DNA of 64,000 nucleotides from Azolla caroliniana (Eukaryota; Polypodiophyta): NCBI GenBank assembly GCA_043228905.1, contig JBHGNT010000003.1, forward strand, positions 21,452,001-21,516,000, read 5' to 3'. Positions 44,282 to 54,481 of the stretch are shown one piece after another. The notes below the pieces were generated by a model. That model had not been told where the DNA came from. It did no database searches and worked only from the letters and a program-made list of their open reading frames with translations. The position numbers and the translations under genes are program-made. How positions within the stretch are numbered: position 1 is the stretch's first letter; the number at the start of each line of letters is the position of its first letter.

Positions 44282-47035
44282 ATGAGTGAAGACTCACCGT
44301 TCTCGATTGAAGAATATTGTTTGTCATCAGACTCTTCATTTTCTACCAAAGAGTATTGTCTATCGACAAACTCACCATTTTCTATCGAAGAATATTGTCT
44401 GTCGATAAACTCACCCATTTCTATCGAAGAGTATTGTCTGAGCTCATCTTCACCTACAACATATGTGAAGAGTTCTCTATTGAAGAATATGATATTAATA
44501 AAGATACAACGAATGAAGGTAGTGCCAATGAAACATCAAATATAATGGGCGATGGTCACAACAAAGAATTGGATTATAACAAGGATACACCAACTTCTAT
44601 GCAGGAAGAGAAATCTGGAAGCCCTATGCATATTAGAAGAATCCCACGTAGAATTCATCTGGCCAGATTTAACTTGGTGACATCAGATAAGCAGATTGGA
44701 TTTGATGTCAACAAAATATGTTGTGCCTGTGGTTGTATGTCTATGATTGGAAAATCAAAGTTGCGAGAATGAAGGCGATACTATTTTTCGATGACTAGTG
44801 ATGAGCAAGACACTTACCTCGGGTCACATATGCAACTAGTGTCTGACAAATGTATGGGGATCAAAGTATCATTCGAGTATTGTATCTTCCATGTGCAACA
44901 GATATGTAGAGTTGCATTCAAAATTGTGTTATGTGTTAGTAACATGTTGATACATAGAGTACAACAACGTCTACTTAGCGAGGATCAGATGCTCAATTGT
45001 AAAGAGGTTCCAAGTATGAAAGGTGCAATTGGAAGACATGCTCTTGGTTGGATGAAAAGTTACTTTCAGTTAAATTCTGAAGTAATGCCCACTACCGTTA
45101 GGATGCACCTCTCTGATAATTACACACGTTGGGAAGTTTATGATGTCTATCGATCTGATATGGTGGGCTCTATTTAATAAATTTGTCACATATAGCCAAT
45201 TCACAAGATTATGGAGAACTCGGTTTTCAAATGTTATCATTCCACGTAAAGTATGCATGGGGTATTGCTCCATTTGTGCAAATCTTAAAAGTTTGGCTAA
45301 AGGTGCAAAGACATCAATGGAAAAGGATATGAGTAAGAAGTTATTATAGGAGCATTGTGAGGCACAATCGTTAGAACGAAAGAAGGTGATGCATCATAGA
45401 GAGAAGTGTTTGAAGAGGCCCGAAAAATACATGTGCTTAATGATAGATGGCATGGACTAGAAGAAGACGTGCTTGCCGCATATGCGGAGGCTCCCCAAAG
45501 ACGTCAATGATGAGTGCCTTGTTCAAATGCACTTGGTGGAATGCTTGGCTTATAATAGGTCAGTTGACCTCACGTCTTCATTACAATGACCCTAACCTAA
45601 CAATTACAGTGATTCATCGTGTTTTGATGTCTTGGGGCCAATCGTTCCCCCCTGTTCTATACATTCAATTGGACAATACTGCTAGAGAGAACAAAAATTG
45701 AACTGTGTTTGGCTATCTAAGTATGTTGGTCAACCAAGGATTGTTTAGAAAAGTGAAAGTCAATTTTCTTTTGGTTGGCCACACACATGATCATATAGAT
45801 CAGATGTTTAGCACATTCTCCAGACAGTTGTCCCGGCATGATGCTTTCACATTACCAAAACTATTTGATGTCATTTGTGATGCATATACACCACGCCCAA
45901 AAGTGTTACACTTGAAGGAGGTATATGACTTTAAGAGATATATATCAGATGGGGGTGTTGGGAATGCTAAAGTGCTCGCCTAGTTAAACAATATAAGCTT
46001 CAATCACATTTTTATGATAAAGAAAAATGAAATAAGTGGTTCTATGCTTTTGTATGCTAAACAATATTCATCTTCTACAACATGGGAACTTGAAGGTAGT
46101 TGCCAATTATTACTTTGTATGCCGACTACAATTGTCCATGGAGCTAAACAAATGCCAATTGAGAAGAAAGGACAGTTGCATAGTGACTTGGTATCGGAAC
46201 AAAAATTGTTATGGCTCCAAGCCTTAGAAGAAAAAAGAAAGCATATTGAGGCGCTAACAAATATGCTGCACAACAAGACACGTCATGGTGGGATGTATTT
46301 TTTAGTGATCAGAAAGGAATTATAGACAATTGTGTATTTGGTGATAATTGGAATTTGGAAACGCCATTCACATGGTCGCTACAACATGATCATGTAAATA
46401 AAACTCCAGGGCAACTAGCAAATGCGATTAATGACAGTTTGGTCAATCCACAACAAAGAGACATTTATGTGGGACCAAGGATGACCAAAGCAGCCGAAGC
46501 TAGATGGCAAGGCAATTTGCAAGAGCTCGCGGCGGGGATGTTGATTGCAACGCCGGCTGATGAGAACTCACATGGCCACCAATTTTGGGTTGGTAAAATT
46601 CTAGAAGTGCTAATGCATGAAATAGAAAACACGATCAAGTCTATAAACGTTCATTGGTACAACACTAGAAGTGCAAATGCTTTTACAGGTAAGGATACAT
46701 TGGAGATGATTGAATGCCCAACGACAAGGGGAGGTAGGAAGAGGAAGCGAAACATTCATAACATCTTGACCCTTGATATCTCTGATGTGGATATCATTGT
46801 GTACGACTTCACGCTTACAAAAGCCGAACGATTAAGGAAGTCAACAATAGATATAATAAAAGAAAAATTACCAGGTCTACAAGGTGGCTCGAGGTGAAGG
46901 CAAACGAGATCTGCTACATATAATCTAGAGTCAAACCATTTAGTTTATGACGAAGATAATGCACTGATTGGTACATTCGAGGATGACGAGGAGGAATCGT
47001 CATTGTATATTAGTTATAGTAGTAATTCTCCGTAA
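44282..47035 (+). pseudogene. DUF7869-type DDE-transposase-like gene (broken)
   Basis: A string of plus-strand open stretches in changing frames makes one decayed gene. The N-terminus has four copies of a ~14-residue repeat (FSIEEYCLS). The middle has a cysteine-containing stretch (KICCACGC) and then CMGYCSICANLK. The signature block includes CLMIDGMD, IQLDNTARENKN and FLLVGHTHDHIDQMFSTFS, which fits DUF7869 proteins, a family of unknown function with a DDE nuclease look. The C-terminal stretch (46355-46897) has FWVGKILEVL and VHWYNTRSANAF and a basic patch (GGRKRKRN). At least five frame breaks or stops are seen. It is probably a relic transposon gene; no terminal repeats were found. Confidence 0.7.
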
Positions 47036-47420
47036 AGGAGTGATAAAGAATGCATTTTTGGCTATTGAGTGTAACTACATTCCGCTTGTAACAAATCGAG
47101 TAATATAAAAGCATGTGTTTTGAATTCTTATGATTTCTAAAAAATCGTTTCTTATAAAATAACATTGGTTGTAAAGTTTCTAATATAAATTGAGAATGTA
47201 ACTTTTTGAAATTCCTCTTCTTCTTCTTTTTTCTAAATCACGAAAATAGTGGATTTAAAACCTTTTTCATAGTATATTTGAACATGTATGGTACTGGTAT
47301 TAATGTGTTTTGTAAAATCATTGAAAAAGTACTAAAATCAATCAAAATATTCCTTATCCTTCCATTTATGCGCGATCCTTCCACTTGTGAACGCGAATGT
47401 GTTTACTATAATTATAATAG
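47036..47420. other. AT-rich spacer, no gene seen
   Basis: Follows the broken DUF7869-type gene. No domain, repeat or RNA was recognised. Confidence 0.55.
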
Positions 47421-47760
47421 AAGTGATAGTAGTAGGGACTACATTTGTAAATAACCCATATGGTGTATAGGTATAAATACAGTTAGGGCAAAACTTTAGT
47501 TGTGTAGAACTGAGTGTAGAATACAATGAAGCGTTGTGCAGAGCGAGAGTGAGTGAGAGAGAGCGGTGGTAGAGTTCAGCGAACTTGCCAAGAACCCTAA
47601 GTGGTTATCCTTTGAGTTTCAGAGAAGAGTTGTAACCATTTTCTTGTATTCTCTGTTGTGTAGTGGATCTCTATTTCCTGTGGTTTTCCCCGTTTAGGGT
47701 TTCCACATAAAAACTGTGTACACAGTGTATTTGTCCATTTGTTGTTCTCTGTTTCAGAGA
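47420..47760 (+). repeat. LTR-like block of C5
   Basis: Shares the TTTGTAAATA...TATAAATAC...TTAGGGCAAA pattern, a GA tract and TTTCCCCGTTTAGGGTTTCC with the LTR at 13982-14556. The TATAAATA box is near 47481. Boundaries are approximate. Confidence 0.55.
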
Positions 47761-47779
47761 TGTATAATTTTTTATATAT

Positions 47780-48081
47780 CTTCCAGATTGAGAGATTTAC
47801 GATCCCATCACTACAATTATGGCTGTCACAAGAGAAATACGTGACAATGGTGTTCCAGAGATTCAACATGCAAAATGCGAAACTAGTCGGCTCGACACTG
47901 CCGAGAAACTGTAAATTCAGTAAAAGTGAATGTCTGAAGACAAAAATAGAGGAAGCTGCGATGAACAAGATATTGTACGCCTCAGCAGTCGGAAGCCTAA
48001 TGTACGCGATGGTGTGTACAAGGCCGGACATTTCCTATGTTGTCAGAATGGTCAGCTGATTCATGAGCAACCTTGGAAAGG
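47780..48081 (+). pseudogene. C5 reverse transcriptase, C-terminal part
   Basis: LWLSQEKYVTMVFQRFNM, then YASAVGSLMYAMVCTRPDIS, is the copia stretch after the palm. A TGA at 48058-48060 interrupts it, and the reading then continues FMSNLGK until the insertion at 48082. Confidence 0.85.
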
Positions 48082-49582
48082 ATAAGGATAAGCAATAGAT
48101 CTAGATAGAGAGGAAAGAGAGAAACAAGGGTGCCGATCCACCCGATCACCCCCAAGCAAAGGGATTGAGACGGACTCGAGCCTCAATCGGCGTCCCATAC
48201 CACTGCCGTGGCGTCGAGTCGTTTTGGTGCTGGCGCGCTCGCTACAAGAGTTGAACAACCGAGAAACAGAGTCTTGACGTTGTCATAGTGTAATTCGCAC
48301 ACTACGTGAAAAATTACATTTTTGGTTTCTCCGGAGTACCCAGTGAGAACCGGAAGGAAGAACCGGTGAGGAACGAAACCGGTAACGAGACCTGGCAAGA
48401 GCCGGATGAAGAAGGCCGGTGAGAGTCGGTGAGAAACGGACGAAGAGGACCGATAAGGAGGATCCGATAAGAACCGGATAAAGAAAACCGGCGAGAACCG
48501 GATGAAGCAAAACCGGCAAGAGCCGGATGAAGAAGGCCGGTGAGAGTCTCTCACCAGATGAAGAGACATGTTTGTAAATAGAAGAAAGTATAAAATTATA
48601 TATTACATGCATAGGGCAAGATTCAAACCTTGCACCTCCATGTTAATAATGTTAAGCCTTATCATTATACTAGCGTATTATGAATTTTTAAGTTATACTA
48701 AACTTTATCCCATGTAAATATTCTAGACATGCATGGTACAAAAAGTTATTCATGCATAAACACTCGAGTTAAAAGAAAAGATGAGATAGAAAGCTAATCA
48801 TGCACATGCAGTGTGCATGAAAACTAAAGATAGGAAAAGCATGATGCTTGCATGTGATAAACTTACACTCTTCCAACACTATATAAGGAAGAGAGAAAGA
48901 TGTATAGAGGTTGTTGATTATTTTACAAGGGTTGATTAATATAATATAATCGTGGGATCCACGAATTTGCTAACTATTTTTCTCTCTTAATTTGAGTACT
49001 CACGAATACACTATACTCGTGGGATTCACGAGTTTTTCATATCTTTCTTTCTTACAATATATTTCATATTCTTAATTGCCTTAGAATTTTCTTTCCTCCT
49101 AGTCCAAAACCCCAGCGGTTCCCACCCGACTCACGCAACGATCCGGAGCCGAAAGGCACGACAACATAGTCAAAAAGATGATGAAATGAGGGTAGCTAGG
49201 CCTCTTATTTATATCGATACCCAAGGCCCCCAGGCAAGTTCACACTTGGCCTAATGGGTTGTCTCAATCCTAAGGATTAAAAGTAATCCTCCCCTTCTTT
49301 ACACTCTCGTTTAACCCTCACAACTATCCACGTGTATAGAATACTACGGTAAATTCTCACCACGGGATATTATATGGTCATGCCCGTAACATACTCCCCC
49401 TCTTTAAAACACAACACTCTTGTAATAGAAAGTAATGGAAGTTAGATCTGAGAGAATTTTCGCGTTCCCATGTGGCATCTTTTATTGATTTATCCATCCA
49501 CGCATGACCATATAATATCCTGTGGTGAGAATTTACTATAGTATTCTATACACGTGGACATTATATGGTCATGCCCGTAACA
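48082..49582. mobile_element. ~1.5-kb insertion in C5 (composite, unclassified)
   Basis: The copia reading FMSNLGK resumes as EHW at 49583, so everything between is inserted. It contains a CCGG-rich minisatellite (48330-48570), a weak tRNA-like stretch (48600-48680), a region with LTR-end-like motif TCCAAAACCCCAGCGGTTCC (49103-49123), and near its right end a 55-bp inverted repeat (49328-49382 and 49503-49557). No terminal repeats defining the whole insert were found; only a possible 2-bp duplication (GG) flanks it. Confidence 0.7.
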
Positions 49583-49792
49583 GGAACATTGGACGACAAT
49601 CAAATGTATAGTTTGGTACCTGAGAGGCACCTCGAGCGTATGTCTCCGATTCGGCTCAGGTAACCCCACACTAGAAGGTTATACTTATTCAGACATGTCG
49701 ACTGATGCGGATACTAGCCGATCTACGTCCACATATGTGATGACCTATGTAGGGGGAGCTGTTGCGTGGCAGTCGAGGCTACAGAAGACCGT
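49583..49792 (+). pseudogene. C5 RNase H, first part
   Basis: EHWTTIKCIVWYLRGTSS, then GSGNPTLEGYTYSDM and GGAVAWQSRLQKT. It ends exactly at the TR-GAG element and resumes at 54482. Confidence 0.88.
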
Positions 49793-49973
49793 TGTCGTGA
49801 AGATTTTCGTCCACGAGCGGAAACCCGAGCAACGAGAGCCAAAGAGCAATGTGCAACGTTGCACACGTACATAATGTATTTGTAATAATAATAGGGGAAA
49901 AGGGTATGGTGCTAGAAATGCCCCATAAGATCCCTAAGGTATAAAGGCGATGTGGTCTTTTGCGCACATCCAC

Positions 49974-50007
<34 letters not shown>

Positions 50008-50520
50008 CTATGCGGTACATAGGTACCTAGTTGTTTGTGAGGAGGTGGGAGTTAAGGGGCCATCAATCTCACCCTCCCCAAATCAAGGCAAATATCCCCT
50101 TTGAATGAAAGGGGATATTTTAGTCTCGTTTTTGTAAACGGTCTTCCCTCCTTGTGCTATAAAAGGAGAGGGAAGGCACCATTGTGAGGGTTGCCTATTT
50201 TGAGTGTGCGAGGTATACCACATAGGTCGAGCGTTAGGGTTAGGGTTTCTTGATCTTTATCTTCATCTTCGTCGGTTAGGGTTATGAGTAGTCGTTTGGT
50301 GCGGCCTATGCGGCCACCATTTTGTAATCGTTCATTTCGTTTTAATACATCTCGTTGATCATCTTGTTTCCATCTTCCTCTTGTTCGACCTAATCTCTTG
50401 TTCATTCTTCTTCTTCTTGAGCAAAGCTTCCATTCCGTGTCCGATTCCTTCTCCTCTACTCCTTAGTCCAAGACCCCCGTGGTCCCGCCCTTCTCCACGC
50501 ACGCGCGTAGCAACGCGACA
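49793..50520 (+). repeat. TR-GAG 5' LTR (728 bp)
   Basis: Contains an inverted repeat AAATATCCCCTTT / AAAGGGGATATTT (50090-50120) just upstream of TATAAAAG (50158-50165), which is the likely promoter. A telomere-like TTAGGGTTAGGGTTT lies about 75 bases downstream. The LTR ends ...CAACGCGACA. Confidence 0.95.
50158..50165 (+). promoter_or_regulatory. TATA box in TR-GAG LTR
   Basis: TATAAAAG about 37 bases after the 13-bp inverted repeat. The same pairing of inverted repeat and TATA box occurs in the 3' LTR and in the solo LTR at 42290-43004. Confidence 0.7.
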
Positions 50521-50524
50521 TATT

Positions 50525-50540
50525 TGGTGAACCCGACGTG
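50525..50540 (+). other. TR-GAG primer-binding site
   Basis: TGGTGAACCCGACGTG begins 4 bases after the LTR, the usual place. I could not assign the primer tRNA. Confidence 0.65.
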
Positions 50541-50564
50541 AAGAGGCGGCAAGGGAGGAAGGAG

Positions 50565-51134
50565 ATGGAAGACGGAGACATCGCGGAAGTAATTACGAGA
50601 ATGGCAAGGGATTTCGCAAGAAGGAGAGAAAGACGGGAAGAGGCGTACAAGTACGATCGACGCGAGTTCGATCTATGGGTGTCGTCGGCAAAGGCTCCTC
50701 GAAGCGCAATGAAGGCATTCCGGGAGTTCGATCTCCGGTTTTCCCAACTTTCGGTCCGGGATCAAGAATCGGTGGGAGCGGACAAGGTCCCACTATTCTT
50801 GAAGTCAGTCAACAAAAGGGGGAGAATGGCCATTTTTCCCTACCTCGAAGACAATGAAGGGGCGTACGGCCTCACCGAAGATTGGAACGAGGTGGAATGG
50901 GCGTGCATACAATGCGATGAGAGGCGATCGGCCACAACGCGGCCCACGAGCGGCGGAGAAGAGGGAGCGGCGACCGACTACGCACTACCGCCGGAAGAGA
51001 GCTCAACGCAAATCGGTTTGGAGGAGCTCGACATCGAAGCCTTGGTGCGGGAAGCGTACGAGATCATAGAGGCACAAATCGAAGCCGAAGAAGGGCTTAT
51101 TGCGGAGCCGGGGCCGAGCGGATCGGAGGATTAG
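50565..51134 (+). CDS. Gag-like protein of TR-GAG (189 aa)
   Basis: The ATG at 50565 gives MEDGDIAEVITRM. A charged helical leader is followed by a gag capsid-like segment, REFDLRFSQLSVRDQE, PLFLKSVNKRGR and GLTEDWNEVEWAC (residues about 61-119), then an acidic Glu-rich end. Element B has the matching KSVNERDRDQV...LTTDWAAVKR at 63944-63880. No zinc knuckle is visible. The frame is intact. It overlaps the next ORF by about 35 bases in another frame. Its likely role is to let element RNA enter particles formed by autonomous relatives. Confidence 0.8.
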   Translation: MEDGDIAEVITRMARDFARRRERREEAYKYDRREFDLWVSSAKAPRSAMKAFREFDLRFSQLSVRDQESVGADKVPLFLKSVNKRGRMAIFPYLEDNEGAYGLTEDWNEVEWACIQCDERRSATTRPTSGGEEGAATDYALPPEESSTQIGLEELDIEALVREAYEIIEAQIEAEEGLIAEPGPSGSED

Positions 51135-53043
51135 GAGGCCGAAAGAGAATGGTACATCGGTACCACGGGAGAGGGTGCGGGACAAGCCACCCTCTCGACA
51201 TGCGGAGAAAGATCGACCGAGGACGAGGTCGGGGACGGTGAGGCGGCGATCGCCGGTTTCGAGCGGACATGAGGGAGTTCGGGCATGGAAGCCCGAAACA
51301 TCGAGCGGGGAGAAGACGGGCGGTGGTGCCGGGACCTTACGCACACCGGGCCTAGAGACTCCGGCAACCGGCCCGAGAGCCAGTGTGAGACCTAGAGTGA
51401 CGGGCGGTGGCGGCGGCAAGGCGGGCGACCACGATGGTGACATGGGAGAGGGTGCGGAAAAAGCGACTCTCTCGTCTTGGGGCGAATGGACGGCCATGGA
51501 GGCCGGTAACTACGGATTCGGGACATGGCGGCCCGAAACATCGAGTGAGGAGGAGACAAGCGGCGGTGCTGCGACCTTACACACACCGGCCCTAGAGGCA
51601 CCAGCGGTCAGCCCGATTGCCGGCGTGAGACCTAGAACGACGGGCGGTGGCGGTGGCAAGGCGGGCAACCGAGACAATGGTAAGGAGACCGTGGAAGAGG
51701 AGGCGGCAAGCATAATTGATGCTTGCATATACGGAGGCGGGGTAGCCACGGATGACGATGTCCGAATGGAGGTGGCTACGGGCATAGCATCGACAAGCGG
51801 CGGCGTTGCTACCTTACACGCACCGGTTCAAGAGACCCCGACGGCCGGCCCGAGTGCCCGCGTGAGACCTAGGGTGACGAACGGTGGCGGCGGCAAGGCG
51901 GGCGACCACGGCGACGATGTGGGAGAGGGTGCGGAGCGAGCGACCCTCTCGACTTGTGGAAAGAGGACGGCCATGAATGAGGCCGATATCTACGGAGCAA
52001 TGGATGCCACTTCGAGAGTGGGCGAAAGTTTCGGGACGCGGTTGCCCGAAACGTTCTACGAGGATTTCGCGAGCATACTCGAGGCTTGCGAAATCGAGGA
52101 AGAAGAGGAGACGAGAGACGGTGCCGCGACCTTCCACACACCGGTCCTAGAGACTCCGACAACCGGCCCGAGAGCCAGTGTGAGACCTAGAGAGACGGAC
52201 GGTGGCGGCGGCAAGGCGGGCAACCGAAATGACGAAGAGGAGGTTTCTAGCGGACGGAGGCGAGATCCCTCGACACCGGGGCCGGAGACTTCGGCGGTTG
52301 CGCCCGAGCGCGGACATAAGACCGGAGAGATGGGCGGTGGCCGTGAGGATGAGAGGCCCGGAGTGGGCACGTGCGAAAAGACCGAAGGAGAGGTCTGGAG
52401 CGGCATCGAGGAGCGAGTCAGGAACCGACCCGACCAAAAGATGAGCCGGTCGGTAATCCGACCCGACCGGGAGGCGGAGCGGAAGAAGAGTGTGGCGGGG
52501 GCCGGTCAACCGGGTCCGAACCAAAGGAAGCCGGCAAGACCGGGATTGTTTGATCGATTCGTAGCCGGTCGGGTACGGTTACGGTGGGAGCCGGTGAGAG
52601 CGAGAAGGAGGCTAACCGGGCACGACGAGTACGGGTCGGTGAGAGGTCGAGAGCAAGAGGAGCCCTCCACACCTATGATTGAGACTTCGGCGGTTGCGGA
52701 TCAACGGAAGACCGAAGAGATGGCGGGTGGCGTCGAGGAGTTGGAAGATAATGCGGAATCGGGTACCGGAGCGGATGCCTGGTGTGAGAAGGACGAAGAG
52801 ACCAACGCGAAGGTCGCGTCTACGACGGATGAGCGTGAAGTGAAGCATGCACTACAGTCGGTGAAGGGCCAAGACACAAGCATGCATACGACGGATGGGC
52901 GACAACGATTGACCGATGATGACGGTCGGGTCAAGCCTTCGAGACGCAAGCGCGGGACGAAGGACGACGCGGCGAAACACCAAGACCGACGACATGGGCC
53001 GAGCGCGATCGGCATGAGCGGAGAGTCGTGTCTTGAGAACTGA
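51100..53043 (+). CDS. Repetitive Gly/Arg/Glu-rich ORF of TR-GAG (647 aa)
   Basis: A long, intact frame with no known domain. Residues about 60-370 hold four copies of a module with HTP-LETP--GP-A-VRPR-T-GGGGKAG; the DNA copies of GTGAGACCTAGA lie at about 51384, 51625, 51862 and 52179. Spacers between modules are acidic. The C-terminal half is charged and rich in Arg, Glu and Lys. It may be expressed by frameshift from gag or may be an independent product. Its length without stops suggests either selection or simply youth and high GC content. Confidence 0.6.
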   Translation: MRSRGRADRRIRRPKENGTSVPRERVRDKPPSRHAEKDRPRTRSGTVRRRSPVSSGHEGVRAWKPETSSGEKTGGGAGTLRTPGLETPATGPRASVRPRVTGGGGGKAGDHDGDMGEGAEKATLSSWGEWTAMEAGNYGFGTWRPETSSEEETSGGAATLHTPALEAPAVSPIAGVRPRTTGGGGGKAGNRDNGKETVEEEAASIIDACIYGGGVATDDDVRMEVATGIASTSGGVATLHAPVQETPTAGPSARVRPRVTNGGGGKAGDHGDDVGEGAERATLSTCGKRTAMNEADIYGAMDATSRVGESFGTRLPETFYEDFASILEACEIEEEEETRDGAATFHTPVLETPTTGPRASVRPRETDGGGGKAGNRNDEEEVSSGRRRDPSTPGPETSAVAPERGHKTGEMGGGREDERPGVGTCEKTEGEVWSGIEERVRNRPDQKMSRSVIRPDREAERKKSVAGAGQPGPNQRKPARPGLFDRFVAGRVRLRWEPVRARRRLTGHDEYGSVRGREQEEPSTPMIETSAVADQRKTEEMAGGVEELEDNAESGTGADAWCEKDEETNAKVASTTDEREVKHALQSVKGQDTSMHTTDGRQRLTDDDGRVKPSRRKRGTKDDAAKHQDRRHGPSAIGMSGESCLEN

Positions 53044-53741
53044 AGAAGGTGTGCGGAGAGCAACGGGCTACGCGCCGGGAAGAGGAAGCGCGGCTTCCCG
53101 GAGGGCATGCAAGGCCAAGCGGGCCAAGAGGGCGCAAGTCGAGGCGAAGCGGTAACGAGAGCCTCGAGGGACACCGACACGAAGGTCGGGATGACAGTAT
53201 GCTCTACCGCGAGAGAGCACGGCGAACAACGGGGAAAGCCTACGGAAGGCAAGCGCGGAGCGGAGAGAATCGGCACGCCGAGGTGTGCGGCACGCAAAGG
53301 GCGGAATCCGGCATGCGACCGGGAGCGCATTCGAAGGATATACGAGGCGGACAAAGGAAGAGCAACCGGGTCGGTGACAGCGTTCGGGAGGACCGAACGG
53401 GGAGGAAAGCACGGGCATCGGATACGGCGGCTCGGATGTAGTCGGTGGTTCAAGGACCCACGGTGGACGTGGTGGATCGGGTGGAGGCAACGACTCGGCG
53501 AACATCGTCGAGTGTGGCGGATCGGATGGCGCCGACAGTTCGAGACCATTCGGCGAGGATGGTGAACCGGAAGGCGGCGGCGGTTCATGTGGACGGGGTG
53601 GTCTTGCTCGAAGTGGAGGACAAAACCGGGCGGGCCCACGAGGGCGCTAAGGACTCGGCCGGTCGTCGTGGCCGAAAATCTCGTGTTCTCTCCCCTATGT
53701 TTTGGCACATACCGATGGATGTGCGGTTAGGTGGGGGCGGA
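53044..53741 (+). other. TR-GAG 3' internal region and polypurine tract
   Basis: GC-rich, with short Arg-rich open frames only. The polypurine tract AGGTGGGGGCGGA ends at the LTR (53742). The same tract, with the upstream GATG-GCGGTT, precedes the LTR of element B on the minus strand (58731 onward). Confidence 0.75.
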
Positions 53742-53922
53742 TGTCGTGAAGATTTTCGTCCACGAGCAGAAACCTGAGCAACGAGAGCCAAAGAGCAATG
53801 TGCAACGTTGCACACGTACATAATGTATTTGTAATAATAATAGGGGAAAAGGGTATGGTGATAGAAATGCCCCATAAGATCCCTAAGGTATAAAGGCGAT
53901 GTGGTCTTTTGCGCACATCCAC

Positions 53923-53968
<46 letters not shown>

Positions 53969-54481
53969 CTATGCGGTACATAGGTACCTAGTTGTTTGTG
54001 AGGAGGTGGGAGTTAAGGGGCCATCAATCTCACCCTCCCCAAATCAAGGCAAATATCCCCTTTGAATGAAAGGGGATATTTTAGTCTCGTTTTTGTAAAC
54101 GGTCTTCCCTCCTTGTGCTATAAAAGGAGAGGGAAGGCACCATTGTGAGGGTTGCCTATTTTGAGTGTGCGAGGTATACCACATAGGTCGAGCGTTAGGG
54201 TTAGGGTTTCTTGATCTTTATCTTCATCTTCGTCGGTTAGGGTTATGAGTAGTCGTTTGGTGCGGCCTATGCGGCCACCATTTTGTAATCGTTCATTTCG
54301 TTTTAATACATCTCGTTGATCATCTTGTTTCCATCTTCCTCTTGTTCGACCTAATCTCTTGTTCATTCTTCTTCTTCTTGAGCAAAGCTTCCATTCCGTG
54401 TCCGATTCCTTCTCCTCTACTCCTTAGTCCAAGACCCCCGTGGTCCCGCCCTTCTCCACGCACGCGCGTAGCAACGCGACA
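53742..54481 (+). repeat. TR-GAG 3' LTR (740 bp)
   Basis: Same as the 5' LTR except for three substitutions seen near its start and a GA microsatellite longer by about 12 bases. Confidence 0.95.

Larger units (their letters stand above)
49793..54481 (+). mobile_element. TR-GAG-type non-autonomous LTR retrotransposon (4.69 kb)
   Basis: Two LTRs (728 and 740 bp) with TGTCG...CGACA ends flank ~3.2 kb of internal sequence with a primer site, a gag-like gene, a repetitive ORF and a polypurine tract. There is no protease, reverse transcriptase, RNase H or integrase. The LTRs differ by three substitutions by eye plus the length of a GA tract, so the insertion is young. The flanks share CCGT (49789-49792 and 54482-54485), a 4-bp target duplication. 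Gag and polypurine tract match gypsy element B in this window, the likely type of helper. Confidence 0.93.

Noticed and set aside
50233-50250. Interstitial telomere suggested by TTAGGGTTAGGGTTT
   Set aside because: Only two units, and it recurs at the same LTR position in both copies, so it is part of the LTR.
50538-50564. Extension of the TR-GAG gag frame to a GTG at 50538
   Set aside because: GTG starts are not usual in plant nuclear genes and the stretch overlaps the primer-binding site; the ATG at 50565 is used.
51003-53708. Long minus-strand open frames opposite the TR-GAG internal region
   Set aside because: Mirror frames of the repetitive GC-rich ORF and its 3' region, low complexity and without domains.
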